Positions 33,840 through 46,765 of a DNA stretch of 64,000 bases are shown here, one piece after another. Numbering within the stretch: position 1 is the first letter of the stretch; each line of letters opens with the position of its first letter. Below the pieces are notes generated by a model. The model worked only from the letters and a program-made list of their open reading frames with translations. It had not been told where the DNA came from and did not search any database. This stretch comes from Lophius americanus (lineage: Eukaryota; Chordata; Actinopteri; Lophiiformes; Lophiidae). The stretch is taken from positions 4,842,501 to 4,906,500 of the forward strand of contig JBBDHG010000028.1 in assembly GCA_037951165.1 (NCBI GenBank), given 5' to 3'. Both the position numbers and the translations under genes were made by a program.

Positions 33840-35400
33840 GTTTCCTATCCTATTTAGGAGGGTTTACACTAGGTCACTTAGAGACCTATAGATGACAGTT
33901 TCATCGGTGGATGGGCTTCTACCATGTGATCTGGGCGATTTTGCTGTGATGTTGATGCTTTTAAGAAGTAATAGAAGAAGAAACAACTGATAATAACAAA
34001 TGTTTACTTCTATACTGGAGACACGAGGGAAGGAGAGAGGAAAAGATGTTGCCTTACCCCTGAGTGGTTAATCTGTCTAACTTTACAACATTATGACATT
34101 ACCAAATAATAACGTATTTGGGAGGCTTTATTGTGTTGTAAACGCACCAGAAATGTTACGTTAAACAATCAACCGAGGTGATATAAAAAGCTAGAAACTC
34201 CTAATCACGTGCTTTTATCTGAACACCCAGATCCACCGATGGTCAGAGACTTTCACAACGGTTTTCCTTTTCTTTAAATTACTTAATTTCATGTTGTATA
34301 AAACGTGAAGTTGGTCACTATAAATTTTAAGACCAATATCATCTATAATGTTTAAAGCAGAATCACCTCATCACGCGAGTCATCCTGAAACCCAGACCCA
34401 CATCATTACAGCTTTGACTCATTCATTCTCATGTCAAAGGGGCTGAAACCTATCCTAGCCCCTTAAGTACTTATCCTAAATGAAAAGTGAAGTCGGTGGG
34501 TCTCATCCACTCGATTTTCGTGGGGTCACACATGGAGTTGGCAGTGGAGTGATTTGGAGCTGATCTGCTTTTTCAGGACTAGGATGACTCATCATTGAAG
34601 GAAATAAGAATTCTACTATAGGAGAAAGTCAGGTCATCAGAGTCTAGGTATGAATATCAGGGGGTGAATAGTTTTTTTTCTTTTACTGAGAACAAACTCT
34701 TGAGTATGAGAACATAATCTCTTCAGCACTTCAACCTAGCCAGAAGCAGGATAAAGCTGAAAGTTGTCTGTGTAGTTCTATTAGATGAGACAGTGATGCA
34801 CCTGAGCACATAAGTGCCCCCTCTATCAGCCAACATTACTCTGATGGACCTCCCCTTCGATCCACCGGAACATTAGCAGATTGTTCCATTATCCTTAGCT
34901 AGACATTGTGCCCTTCCCAGCCTTCCATTTATGAGTGTATGTGATCGTTATGGGGATGTCTGCCTCTCCTAAGGAATGAGCTGAAGTCATTACAGTCCAG
35001 GAACCTTTCAGACAGCTGATGAACAATCAGTCCATCAGACTGATTGCATCCAGGATGTAGAGTGATGATGTTTCCAGCTGGAGTGCTGGAGTAGAGATAC
35101 AAATGAAAGTGAGCATCATAAGAAAATGAATCAATCAGTGTTCTGCTGTGCAGCATGTGGCATCCTGCCAAACCCTACAGTCCTTTATCTTCGGTCCAGA
35201 TCCCAGCTTTCCTTCCTGAATTGTCAGATTCATGTGTAAAGAGCATCAGCAATATTTACAGACGTTTGTTGACTGGTGGTTTAATCTGCAGTTTATATTT
35301 ACTTCTCATGGTTGTAATGATTTGGCCCCGTCCCAACAGCACCATGTGACCTGATATCTGCAGAAGATCCACAGAGGGTGGGGCACACCGAAGGGGTTGA
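33840..35400. other. Intergenic; no gene recognised
   Basis: No credible coding block on either strand. A weak, degenerate relative of the 18,778 repeat may lie around 34,420-34,560 (TTCATTCTCATGTCAAAGGG, CTATCCTAGCC). Otherwise I see nothing that I can name. Confidence 0.45.
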
Positions 35401-35420
35401 CCATCATCTGCAGATGATGG
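35401..35420. promoter_or_regulatory. Perfect 20-bp palindrome upstream of the plcd4 5' exon
   Basis: CCATCATCTGCAGATGATGG is its own reverse complement. It contains overlapping E-box-like cores (CATCTG and CAGATG) around a central CTGCAG. It is about 200 bp upstream of a probable plcd4 first-exon donor. A regulatory role is inference only. Confidence 0.4.
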
Positions 35421-35439
35421 AGAGAAAGGAAGTGCGGGG

Positions 35440-35618
35440 GGGAGGCTGAGCCCGACTTCCTTTCAGATCTTCCCAGTCATTTACAGCTGAGAGCTCAGCT
35501 CACTCTCTGAATCAGGATCTCCACCCAAACCAACCGTCCAGGGTCACCTTCAAAACCAGGGCATCCTGCTGCCTCTGGAAACCTGACTCCTGGTGTTTCT
35601 GCTTGGATCTGGACTTGA
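35440..35618 (+). other. plcd4: Probable 5' UTR exon of plcd4
   Basis: A strong donor (GACTTGAG|GTAAGGAG) lies after a locally GC-richer segment without an ATG in good context. The first coding exon of plcd4 is preceded by a good acceptor (TTCTTTTCAG at 40395-40404) with only 35 bases before the ATG, so at least one upstream noncoding exon is expected. This is the best candidate in the preceding 13 kb. The start is approximate. Confidence 0.4.
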
Positions 35619-36429
35619 GGTAAGGAGAGTGTTTTGTCTGGTGATTCTCCTCTTGATTTCAGATTGACTGCTCACAGACCTCTCTTCTTCGCTGGCGTGC
35701 TGGAGTTAAGCGAGATTTTATTTCCGGTCAAACACGATAAAAGTATAAAGCTTTTGGTTCATAACTTCTTTATTCCTCCATGAGTACAGTCCGTTTGCAG
35801 TCAGAGGATTTCCTGAAGAAGATGAGGAAGAAGTGGAAGTTGTCCTTTGTGAATTATCTTAACTGAGTCGAATCTCTGTTCCAAACATGCATGGTAACCA
35901 AAAAAAAAAAGCATCTTGTGACATGTGGGATAGGGTATGATGCCAGAAAGGAGTTCAGTCAATGCTTTCCTGTTAAAATGAAGAGAAAAGATAAGTCTTC
36001 GGTTACCTTCGGCAGGAGTTTGGTTCTGATGTCACCCATGAACCACATCAGTACGACATTGCGTCAGACGGTCCGACAAACCTGTCAGGGATGGACTTTC
36101 TCGATCCGGGATCTGTGAGACATAGAGAACGAGGATCTGATCTTGTTGTCTCAGGAGACCATGAAAAGAAAGGATAGTGGTTAGACAGGAACAGAATCCA
36201 CACAGATATCAGAGGAGGTCAGCGACAGCAGGAGGAGATCAGCTCCCACTGATGGAGGAGAGTTTGTCTGACTGCTTTCAACCAGACACAGTCTGAAGGA
36301 ACTCACCATTTTAATAAGCTTTTAGGTTCTAAGATTTGTGAGGTTTCATCAAACAATCTTCATGATGGACTCTAAATCCAGGAGTGTTCAGCACTGACCA
36401 ACACTCAGTTTCCAGTCCATGGTGGATGC

Positions 36430-37045
36430 TCTTGGGTTAGTAGGTCTGTTAATAAATTGGTAATAGTTATGTTAATCAGTTGGTCTGTAGGTCTGTTAAT
36501 TAGTTGGGCAGTAGGTCTGTTAATCAATTGGTCAGTAGGTCTGTTGATAAGATGGCCAGTAGTTCTGTTAATCAGTTGGTCGGTAGGTCTGTATATTGTT
36601 TTTTTCAATTGGTCTGTTAATCGGTTTTTCAGTAGGTCTGTTAATCAGTTGGTTGGTAGGTCTGTTAATAAGTTGGTCAGTAGTTCTGTTAATCAGTTGG
36701 TCGGTAGGTCTGTTAATAATTTGGTCCGTAGTTCTGTTAATCAGATGGGTAGTAGGTCTGTAAATTAGTTGGTTGGTAGGTCTGTTAATCAGTTGGTCAG
36801 TAGGTCTGTTAATTGGTTGTTCAGTAGGTCTGTTAATAATTGGTCAGTACGTCTGTTACTTGGTAGGTCAGTAGGTCTTTTAATCAGTTGGACGTTATGT
36901 CTGTTAATCAGTTGGTCAGTAGGTCTGTTGATCAGTTGGCCAGTAGATCTGTTAATTAGTTGGTCGGTAGGTCTGTTAAACGGTTGGCCTGTAGAGCTGT
37001 TGATCAGTTTTTTAGTGGGTCTGTTAAAGTGGTTCTGTTTGGAGG
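36430..37045 (+). repeat. 24-bp minisatellite, open on both strands
   Basis: About 25 units of GTCTGTTAATCAGTTGGTCA plus GTAG (24 bp). Because the period is eight codons and the unit lacks stops in some frames, both strands show ORFs over 100 residues with an eight-residue repeat. No start context, splice context or homology supports translation. It lies in the presumed first intron of plcd4. Confidence 0.9.
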
Positions 37046-37974
37046 TTGTTCTAGGTCGGAACACTTCGGATGAACAGCAGCTTCCATCAAAGGTGACCAA
37101 AAACTGAATCCTCCAACATGATGGCCACACTGATGGTCTGATTTAATTTAGGTGCTTCTAATGACTAGACAACCTGCCGTTAAACCTCTGGGGTCAAAGG
37201 TCACAGTGTCAGGAGCTCTTATCCTATCGCAGCATTTCAGTATATCAATACAGTTTGTTAAAAAATAAAGAAAATGTCTAATTTAAGTAATTTAAAATTC
37301 CATCAATCAGAATTCAATTATCAATTGGAAATTGAGTAATAATGATTAAATGAAAACAATGACAAATGTCACAGAGGTAATGTGGAATATTAAGTTAAAT
37401 TATTCAAATTTAAATTTATGTTGGAATTTACGTTGAACATTATTTGATGGGATAAGTCTGGGCTGGGTTTGAGTTCAAACCAGTGTGACCTCTTACCCAG
37501 GTGATGGTAGTAGAGCTGGGCGTGATGGGAATGCCATCGTCCCAAAGTATTAGCCTTTGACAACATGGTGGTGTATGTGAACAAATCCAGAAAATCCTCA
37601 AACCCTCTGAGGAGTGCACGACTGTCTGACCCACATTTACTGTACGTCCATCTAAAGCCAAAATTGTCTGGCCCAGTAATGGCCCAATTCCAGCATGCCA
37701 GAAGGAATTACTCGGCCCGATTGGGGCTGCCTGATATGTGCCGCATCCGGGCTAAATGACGCCCGGATACGCCGGAATACACTGGCCCAATTCTGGCTGC
37801 CAGAGCCGAAATGGCAAAGCTGCTCTTAGGCCTTAAAAGCCCCCATGACTCTGTCTGTATTGGGCCACAATTTCCCAAACAATCCTGCTAGAATCAGCCC
37901 ATATAAATTTCATGGAAAAAACAATACATTTGAAAAAAAATGATAGTGGGGCTTCCCTTTACCAATATTAGCTT

Positions 37975-38060
37975 TTAAGATAAGATAAGATAAACCTTTA
38001 TTATTCCCACAACGGGGAAATTGCAGGGTTACAGCAGCCATATTACAGAATAACATTATA
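37975..38060. mobile_element. LINE 3'-tail fragment
   Basis: AGATAAGATAAGATAAACCT followed by TTTATTATTCCCACAACGGG and GAAATTGCAGGGTTACAGCA is a common end of teleost non-LTR elements. No coding sequence is attached. Confidence 0.5.
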
Positions 38061-38274
38061 TACAATTAAATAAAATTAAATAAAATGTGCAGTTAAAATG
38101 TGGACATGTTGAATTTGGGTTAAAAAGTACAGACACTAATTTAATATATAGAAAAAAAAACATTGATGTCATTATTACACATTTTACTTTGAAAGTTTCA
38201 ACATCATATTTTGCAGACAAATATGGAAAACAGATTTGCAATGTGAACGTCCAATCTTCAGCTATTGAGTGAAG

Positions 38275-38385
38275 TTAATAATAATAATAATACATTTAAT
38301 TTATAATGCACTTTACATTTGGATCAAATCTCAAAGTGCTATAAAAGTATAAAGTATAAAGTATAAAGTGCTAAAGTTCATGGCA
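38275..38385 (-). mobile_element. L2-type LINE 3' tail
   Basis: AATTTATAATGCACTTTACA and TTTGGATCAAATCTCAAAGT match the tail of the coding L2 copy at 14,120-14,165 almost exactly. ATA/ATT repeats flank it on one side and (AAAGTATA)n on the other. Confidence 0.75.
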
Positions 38386-38848
38386 TTCCCCCCCAACCTC
38401 TGGAATACCACAAGCCGACCCCCATAACACCAAAAGGGTAACAATCACCATTTCAAAAAGACACTGTAAGTTTCAGTTCAAAATTTTTATTCAAATAAAA
38501 AACAGAAATCCATGACGAAACAATCTATTGAATATAGGAAAAGATGTAGAAATGTGAAACATCTGAGAGAAACTTCAGCTGCTGCAACATGCTCAGCAAC
38601 GCCTCTGAAGTAGTTGCTATCTGAGAGCACCCTAAAGGACAAAAGATACACCTAGAGAAAAGGAAGTATGTTAGGGGGCATCAAATTACACCAGTGGTAA
38701 AGATATGTAGATAAATACAGTCACACACAGTGATCTGATCCCAACCCAATTCAAGGACACACAAACACTCCAGTGTACCGATGAATAAACAGGCAGATCA
38801 AACTTCATAAGACTGTAAGAATATTTTATAAGACTGTAACAACAATAT

Positions 38849-38935
38849 TTAAAAAAACACCTTTCTATCATTTAGTTGTTCCTCAGCGTCCATTTTCTCT
38901 TTCCTCAATCTCTGTCGGATGCGAGCTGCAGCCAT
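38849..38935 (-). CDS. Small basic ORF, unidentified, possibly spliced
   Basis: The minus strand opens at 38935 and reads MAAARIRQRLRKEKMDAEEQ for 28 codons before a stop. It is rich in Arg, Lys and Glu, as in a helical or coiled-coil protein start. A strong acceptor (CCTTTTCTCTAG) is about 200 bases downstream, so a spliced product is possible. I do not recognise it, and no homologue or transcript can be checked here. It may be chance or part of a mobile element. Confidence 0.2.
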   Translation of the reverse strand: MAAARIRQRLRKEKMDAEEQLNDRKVFF

Positions 38936-39239
38936 CTTTATATATGTTTTTCAACGTTCTAGCATTCCAACGCACAGACTCTAAGACCGGAGAATGGAAA
39001 AGACATGTTAATGCCATCACCAAGATTATTGTGATCATTAATTAATTTATCAAAATAGACCTATTAGCGATGACCTCTTGCTTCGAAACGGGTGTTCCAT
39101 TAACCATAAACTCCTACTTCAAATGTTATATCATGAAAAGTATTAACAGTAAAAAAAAACTTTATTACTTTATAATTCAGGAATTTAAATAATAACAAAA
39201 TGTTTAATAAAAACTTATAATAAAAAAAAGTATAATAAA

Positions 39240-39780
39240 TATTATAATAAAAACTGACCAGGGGCTCACAACGTTTTATTTATTGTTTATTTCCGCATAT
39301 ATTAAATATTCCTCCTTCTTTTTTATTTTATCCACACTTATAATTTTACCATTTTACTATAGGCATGGTTGCAAGTGTAGATTTATTTCTATTTCTCAAT
39401 ACAACAGGTATTTTTGAGATTTTGTCTTTGTTCTGTTCTTATAAAGTTATTTAAATAAAAACAACCTTTTACACACAATTGAAGCTACATTGGGTCAGCC
39501 ACTGCCAGAACCCAGCCAACACTCAGCCATTAGATCCCGAGTTGACTCATATGTAAAGCTGTTCTGCCCCAAAAACATGCCAAATCCAGTGATACCTCCC
39601 ACCAGCACTCAACCTACAATAATTATGATTTGGATGGTCAATTGATTTGAACACAGCCGAATGTGCCAAATGTCAGCCGAAATTGACCCAAGTTCCACCT
39701 GCCAGAATTTAATGTTGAAAACGTTATTGGACCAGATCTGGTTCACCTTTGAAGAGTCACGGCCACAACACACAACTCCC
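39240..39780. other. Unassigned repeat-like intronic sequence
   Basis: The segment contains phrases such as GCCACTGCCAGAACCCAGCC and CTGCCAGAATTTAATG that echo GGCTGCCAGAGCCGAAATGG at 37,790-37,815. The two may be ends of one older insertion, but I could not define inverted repeats. No gene is seen. Confidence 0.3.
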
Positions 39781-40084
39781 TCAAATCACTGAAGCAGGAA
39801 AGCTGAAGTGAGGTCAGCTGACTAGTTGTTGTGTCATTATCATCATGCTCTACCATCTGTGGACGTTCTGTCAGCCTGCAGCAGATTGATGAGTGTGAGT
39901 GGATTAAAATCTAAACCCTGACTTGTCAGTTCCTGTTCCGCAGCTGATGGCCTCTCTGTCTTTTACCCACAGAGATGTTTTTGGGAGTTGTTCGAATCAT
40001 TTGTTATAGATCAGTTAAACCTCACAGTGAAGATAGATTACTGTAGGTTTTGCCCAGTGACTCAAGAACATTGTGATCGTGATC

Positions 40085-40160
40085 TCTAGCACTTTGATAT
40101 TTGATCCAAATGTAAAGTGCATTATAAATGAAATGTATTATTATTATTATTATTATTCAT
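40085..40160 (+). mobile_element. L2-type LINE 3' tail, inverted copy
   Basis: TTTGATCCAAATGTAAAGTG CATTATAAAT followed by (TTA)n is the reverse complement of the tail at 14,120 and 38,290. It ends about 240 bases before the plcd4 acceptor. Confidence 0.75.
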
Positions 40161-40439
40161 TGATGATTAAAACCAGCTATATCTTCCTTATCAAATTTTG
40201 ACTGGTGCCCTTTAGTAAGCTACTAAGCTTCTGCTGCAACCTCATTGTCCAGCCCTTCTGTGGAGAGTTCAAATGAATATTCTGCCGTGATCTTCTGTAC
40301 TCAGGATGTCTGTGACTCAGTTTCTGTGTAGAGAGCTTACAAAGTGGATTTGATTCAATTCATAAAGTACCGGAAAACCTGATGTTTGTTTTGTTTCTTT
40401 TCAGCATTGCACTCCTATAGGCGTGATCTGAGAAGAACA

Positions 40440-43400
40440 ATGGATCCTGAATGTTTTCGTAAGTAAATGTTGCTAAGACAGATGTGACCCAATCAGATCC
40501 TCTACCTGGAATTCTGGTGATGATGCTGTCATGATACCTTCACAGGTATCCGAGATGATCCCCACGTAAAGGTGATGATGGCGGGTTCGACTCTGAGAAA
40601 AGTCAAGTCCCGATCATGGAAGAAGCAGCGGTACTTCCGCCTCCTCGAGGATGGCCAGACCATCTGGTACAAGTCCAGGTGGGCTGGAAGAGGCTACTCC
40701 ACCTGTGAGTACTGAAGAGCATGCTCATGTTCAAATGTGAAATCTGCCAATGAGGTCTTCCTTTAGTCCACTTTGAAGCAGGCTTTTAGAAAATAAACTT
40801 GTCAGAAAAACGACACATGAGTTTTTACATCTTATTCTAGATGGAGGTAAAGTTCAATAGTACATTGGTTTTTAGAAGTACCATATGGCTCCGTCTCTCA
40901 CCTTGAGCTCACAAAAACTAACCAGGCGGACTACTAAAAGCCCCAGCAAGCAGTGTGTGTGCATTGGGCAGCTGTAGCTCAGTGGGTAGAGCAACTATCT
41001 CCCAATCACAAGATCAGAAGGTAGCTGGTTCAAGTCCCACCACAGTCTACTTGTTGTAGGGTCCTTGAGCAAGACCATGAAACTGTAGCTCCCTGGGCAC
41101 TTCAAAGGGGCTGCACCCTGCTAGCGAACACCTAAGTACTTTGTTGTGTTTGCAGGTGTATCTTCCTTGTGGTAAGCTGTCGGTTACATCCAACCAAATT
41201 GTCCTTTCGTGATTCAGGAACTGGGCCCACTGGACTGGCAGGGTCCTCTCCTAACCAAATACTTAGGTTTGTTGTAGAGGATGAAACTCTATTAGACTCC
41301 GTGCGTTACTGCTCACTACTGTGGAGCTGCCTTGCATCATCTAAGCTGCTATTGCTGGGTGTCTTTTACACCACCAGGTGCCGCTGTTCAGTTGGAGGCT
41401 CTTTCTAGGTAAGATTTATTTCTCTCAGTTCTAAGCCCCCTCTGTCCTGTTGGATTTGCCCACTGTGTCCCTGAGTCCAGGCAGTTTTGGTGTGGCGAAA
41501 GGGTTGGAGCAGAATCTATTATGACTGGGTCCCGAGACTCTGAGTGTAACTTTTCTGCTCTTAAACATGCTGCTAAGATGTCTTGGTAGCCCAAGTCACT
41601 TTCTCCCCTGCTTGTCCATCTTTCACTCTTACCCATGAGCCTCCATTAGATTTACAGCAGAACAACTGGCCCCATCAGTCAAGGCAGTAGAACTTCAATG
41701 TTCCTGGTGGAGCACGGATGTGGAACGAGTAGGGTGGTTGTCACTATGGGAACATCAGTAGTTTGATTCCCTTGGAACTTGCCAAATTGTCCTTGAGCAA
41801 TACATTCAACCTCAAATTGCCTTTAATGGCTTTTCTGTTTGTGGAATGTGGTTGATTGTGAATGGTTATTGCATCTGGCAGATGTTGGCTTCATGAATGA
41901 ATTGTAAAGCACTCTGAAGAGTCAGACTAGAAGGGACAGTCCATTTATTTAGAAGCTTCATATCCACCACAGTCTAATGATAGATAACAACTTAGAGGCA
42001 GACACAAGAGGAAGAAAGGGAAGTGTGGTTTAGGCCAGTTTCCATCCTAACAAAAAAGAGGCTTTTTTCCACAACTAATTTTTTTGCATATAACAGGAAA
42101 CTTTTTATAGGGTTTTTGCCCTTTCAGTCCCACTATGATAACATTACGGGGTTATAAAACACAATGTATTAAAGACCGGTTCCAGAGTGTTCCAGAGTGT
42201 TGCCATGTTAACTAACAAAAAGTAATACTTGTGAATCACGTTATCACGATATTTCATGATTTCTCTGCTGTTTTAGTTCAGGTTGTGCTCACATTGCTCT
42301 TATTCCTAAATAAACATGTTCTTTATTTCTACAAAGAACATTGCAACCGTCTGAAGCCCAATACAATTAGCAATAAAGGCTCACAGATTGATTCACAGAT
42401 GTTCCTGTGAACATCTGTGAATCAAATTCCTTACTTCCATTAGAATACCACAACGTAGTACACTAAACTGCAATTGCTTGCATACTGTGTGAGTTTTGAC
42501 AATGTAGTGTTGTCTCCTGTCAATCATTGCCACAGTGAACTTTGTGGAAAGGACGGCTGCAACATTTCACCACAAATTTCACCTCCCTTTAAAATATATT
42601 TGCTGGCATTTTCCATCCGACCATTTTATCTTGCGTGCAATTTGACAGGGGATAGACAGGGGACAGGGGAGTCGAGCCTGTCCAAGCTGACAGGGGGGTA
42701 CACCAAGAACAAGTCATATGGCCAACAAACAGAGAGACGCATACAGTAATGTTTGAGATACACCATATCTTCCAATTCTAAAATATTCATGAGAAGAAGG
42801 AAAAATTAGAACAGAAATCCGTCAAAAATATAAAAATAGGACAATACAAGACTATCACTAGACATCCAAAAAGCTAATTAGGAATTAAGCCAATTTAGGT
42901 CCCGCCTCCCATTCAGACTGTGCTCAGAAGATATGAGGGTATATCCTTAAATTAAGTTTCGTGTTATAGTCTCAATCAGCGACGTGGAGGCTGTCCGTGA
43001 GGGCCACCAGTCAGAGGTCCTGATGAGCATCTCTCACGAGATCCCCGCCAACCTCTGCTTCACCTTGGTGTTTCATGGTCGCCAAGGCAACCTTGATCTG
43101 GTAGCAGAGCGGCCAAAGGATGCTCAGGCCTGGATCCAAGGAGTGCGCATGCTGATTCACAAGACTCAAACCATGGGTGAGAAGGAGAGGCTAGACCAGT
43201 ATCCTTATAGGTCCCCGTGTGAGAACAGCTTCCTGTCTGCGCTGAGCGGAGCTCTACGTATGATGCTAAACATGCTGAGATTTACAGATCGTAGGGTTGT
43301 GAACATACACAGAGGTCTGTTCTTTCCCTTTTTTTCTTCTTCTTTTTTTTCATCAGTCTGCTCCTATTTTTATGGTTTGTGCCAAGATTGGTACAAACCA

Positions 43401-46400
43401 TTTCTTAAAAATACATGCACTTTGATCTTGCTGCAGATAGTTATTTGTTTTTTTCTATGTGCATTTGACCTGCAACAGCCCTCTTTGAGAGACTAGCTTA
43501 TTATGTTTTATTTGGAAATACCTATTTCTTCGAAGAGGGCGCTTTACCTTATGTGAAACACTGAGACGAGACAATAGAAAACAAACAAGGAAAGACAGGC
43601 AATAAGATCAATGCAGTGGTTCCATGCATCCTCAGTCAGTCCAGAAGTGCAGTTATGTTGACCTCCCACACTGGTTCAACAGCCACTGGTGGCCCCAATC
43701 AACACTCAAGATCAGGTCATAGTAAGACACACACCAGTGCACAGGGCCCACTGTAGAGTCCAACAGAGAGCAGATGGTTTAGCCCACAGAGCTTACAGCA
43801 CCAGAGGTGCAAAGGCGCAATAAACAAGCACACAGCCCTTAAAGCTCCCTGACCAGCCCTGCTAGAGCGCCCAGGCACACCGCCAGGGGCACCTTTTATT
43901 TACAACACAGCTTTTAAGCTAAAAAAGTTAGTGAGTCTTCAGTCCGAGGCAAAGTGAAATTAAGAAGTTATTATATAAGGTGGGAAAACAAAGTTACTCT
44001 AAAACAGTCATGATGAATTATTTTTATCTTATCTGCGGACAGTCTGACATGTTGCCTGATCTCGAAGGGCTACTTATCTAACTATCCGTCTATAAGAAAC
44101 TACAGTTAGAATAGAGCCTCTGTTTGATCCACGTCGTAATGAAGGAACACAAAACCAGTGCCGTGGTTCTGCTTGTTTCATCATAGGATCAGCAACCGTT
44201 CACATCTCTAATGTTTGGACGTAGAACTTCAACCGACTTTCCATCGACACATACAAGAACTCTTCCCTTCAAACGATGCTCTTTAAATTTGAACAATCAT
44301 GATCTTTTCTAGTTATTTCCTCAGCGTTTTGTCAGGTGGGTCTGGGACTGGTTTCAGAAGGCCGACAAAAACAAAGACGGCAAGATGGATTTTAAGGAAG
44401 TGCGAAAACTGCTTAAGATGATGAACATTGACATGAATGAGGAACATGCTCTGTACCTCTTCACGGTGAGAGAACATGTGAAGAAGAGTACCCCATTTAG
44501 AAGACAACTACAGGACTAAAGGTCCTCTCTTCTTCACTCAGATGGCCGACAAATCAGAGAGTGGCTCGTTGGAGATTGAGCAGTTTGTCCTCTTCTATAA
44601 GATACTGACTCAAAGGGACGAGGTCTGGACGGTGTTCCAGGACTACTCTGGAGACGGTGAGACCTTGATGTTGGAGGAGCTGGAGAACTTCCTGAAGACA
44701 GAGCAGCAGGAAGGAGAGCGCAGTCCCCGACACACTCTGGAACTGATAGGTCGCTATGAGCCATCTGAGTCAGGTGAAGAAGGGGATTTTGACAGGCAGC
44801 ATGTATTAATGGGTGAAATTTACCTTTAAGTCAGTGACCTCTTCTATAGTCTTGGTTCTGGATGTCCGTGTCTACTTTGTTTCCTTCCATCTGTGCAGCC
44901 AGAGAGCAAGGAGCCATGTCCTTCGATGGCTTCCAGGCGTACCTCTGCTCACAAGAGGCCTCCATCTTCAACCCAGAGCTTTCGAAGCTTCAACAGGACA
45001 TGAGCCAACCACTGAGCCACTACTTCATCTCCTCCTCCCACAACACCTACCTGCTGGAGGACCAGCTCCGAGGACACAGCAGCCTGGAGGCCTACATCAA
45101 GTGAGTTCACACAGGTTTACCTAACCTGCTTAGGTCAGTCCTCCACCATATGCACCAGTTCCCACGGGTTACTCTCCTGGTTAGGTTTGAGGTGGATGAG
45201 ATTCTGGATTTAGATTCAATGAAATACATCATCATTACCTCTGCCAAGAGGGGAGGTCATGTTTTCAGCCACGTTTGTCTTTCTGTGCGTCTGTCTGTGT
45301 TACCAAGATTAAGGAAAAAAATGACAGGTGTGCATAAAGTTTTCCCCAGAGGTAGTTTTGACATTTTCTACAGATAATTGAATTTAGGGGACATTGCATG
45401 GTCCGCAGCAAATAAAAAAGAAAAAGAAAAAGGCATTTGGAGTAGTGATGTCACAATGTGGCGAGCCACTCTCTTTAAACTGTGTCCTTTGTTCAAACCT
45501 CTGTTCCTTCAATGTCGAGGAACAGGAAATGTCTGTTTAAGTCTAAATCTCTATTAGACATCAATGTCTCTACTCTCTGAGTGATTTTTCTAGTTCTACA
45601 AGGAAAATAATGTGAAAATCATCATCAACTTCCGAGATACAAGTTGATCATTTCTGTTGTAGTGTTTTTAGAACGGTGTGTTCTGAGGGACAGTGTTTTT
45701 ACTGATGGAGCATTGTTGCCAATGTTCTGGTTCAACCAGTTAGTTTTGAAGGGGTTCGGTGGTTTGCAGGAGGGTCTGAAGGTGAGCTGAATGTTGTGAT
45801 GTAGACTGGATGAACAGTTTTGGAGAAATTCCCCTGAGAACGTCACACACTCTGTGTGTGTGTATGTTTGTGTGTGTATGTGTGTTTGTAGGGCCCTGAA
45901 GAGAGGCTGCCGCTGTGTGGAGGTGGACTGCTGGGATGGTGGTGATGGTGAACCGGTAGTTTATCATGGTCACACTCTGACCTCTAAGATCCTCTTCAGA
46001 GACGTGGTTTTTACGCTGAAGGAGTACGCCTTCAAGGTGAGACGCTCTGGTTCCTCACAGAAGATCAACATTATCATCACCGTCTCCTGGTAGCTTGATC
46101 AATGGCCCCTTAGGAAAAAGAAGACTTCAGAAAGGTTAGGTAACAGAGTCAAAGTTCAGATCCAACAGAAGGGCAGAGTACAGCAAAGACATGCTGACCT
46201 GATATTGAGACAGAGGTGTGAAAAAGACACAGGTGAGAAAAAGGCTCAAGTGGGAACAAGACACAGATGGGGAACAAGGCACAGGTGGGAACAAGACACG
46301 GATTGTAACAAGGCACAGGTGGGAAGAATGGGGAAAAATTGAAGCCAGATTGAATTACAGGAAAAAGGGAAGGAACAGAGACAGAGGTAAAATACACAGG

Positions 46401-46731
46401 TGCAAATTCAGAAAACAAAATAGAAGTGGATGTCTGGTGCAATGACAGGCAGGCAAAAAGACACACAGGCAGGCAAGCAGACAGACAGACAGTTGTTAGA
46501 ACAACAGACAGAGAATAGACAGACTGATGACAGGCAGACAGATACACAGACAGACAGAAACAGATTGACAGAAATCTGTCTGACATATGGACAGACAGGT
46601 GGATATATATAGATAGACAAACAGATAGACAGACAGACTGACGGAAAGACAGACAACTTTTGTTTGGCAGTATATCCATCTATGCTGTTTGGCAGTATAT
46701 GTATAGATACAAACAGATAGACTGACAAACT

Positions 46732-46765
<34 letters not shown>

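Noticed and set aside
36405..37130. Several ORFs of 67-113 residues on both strands
   Set aside because: All derive from the 24-bp minisatellite; there is no homology or splice context.
40968..41045. A functional tRNA gene
   Set aside because: A and B boxes are present, but the acceptor and anticodon stems do not pair well and a SINE body follows directly.
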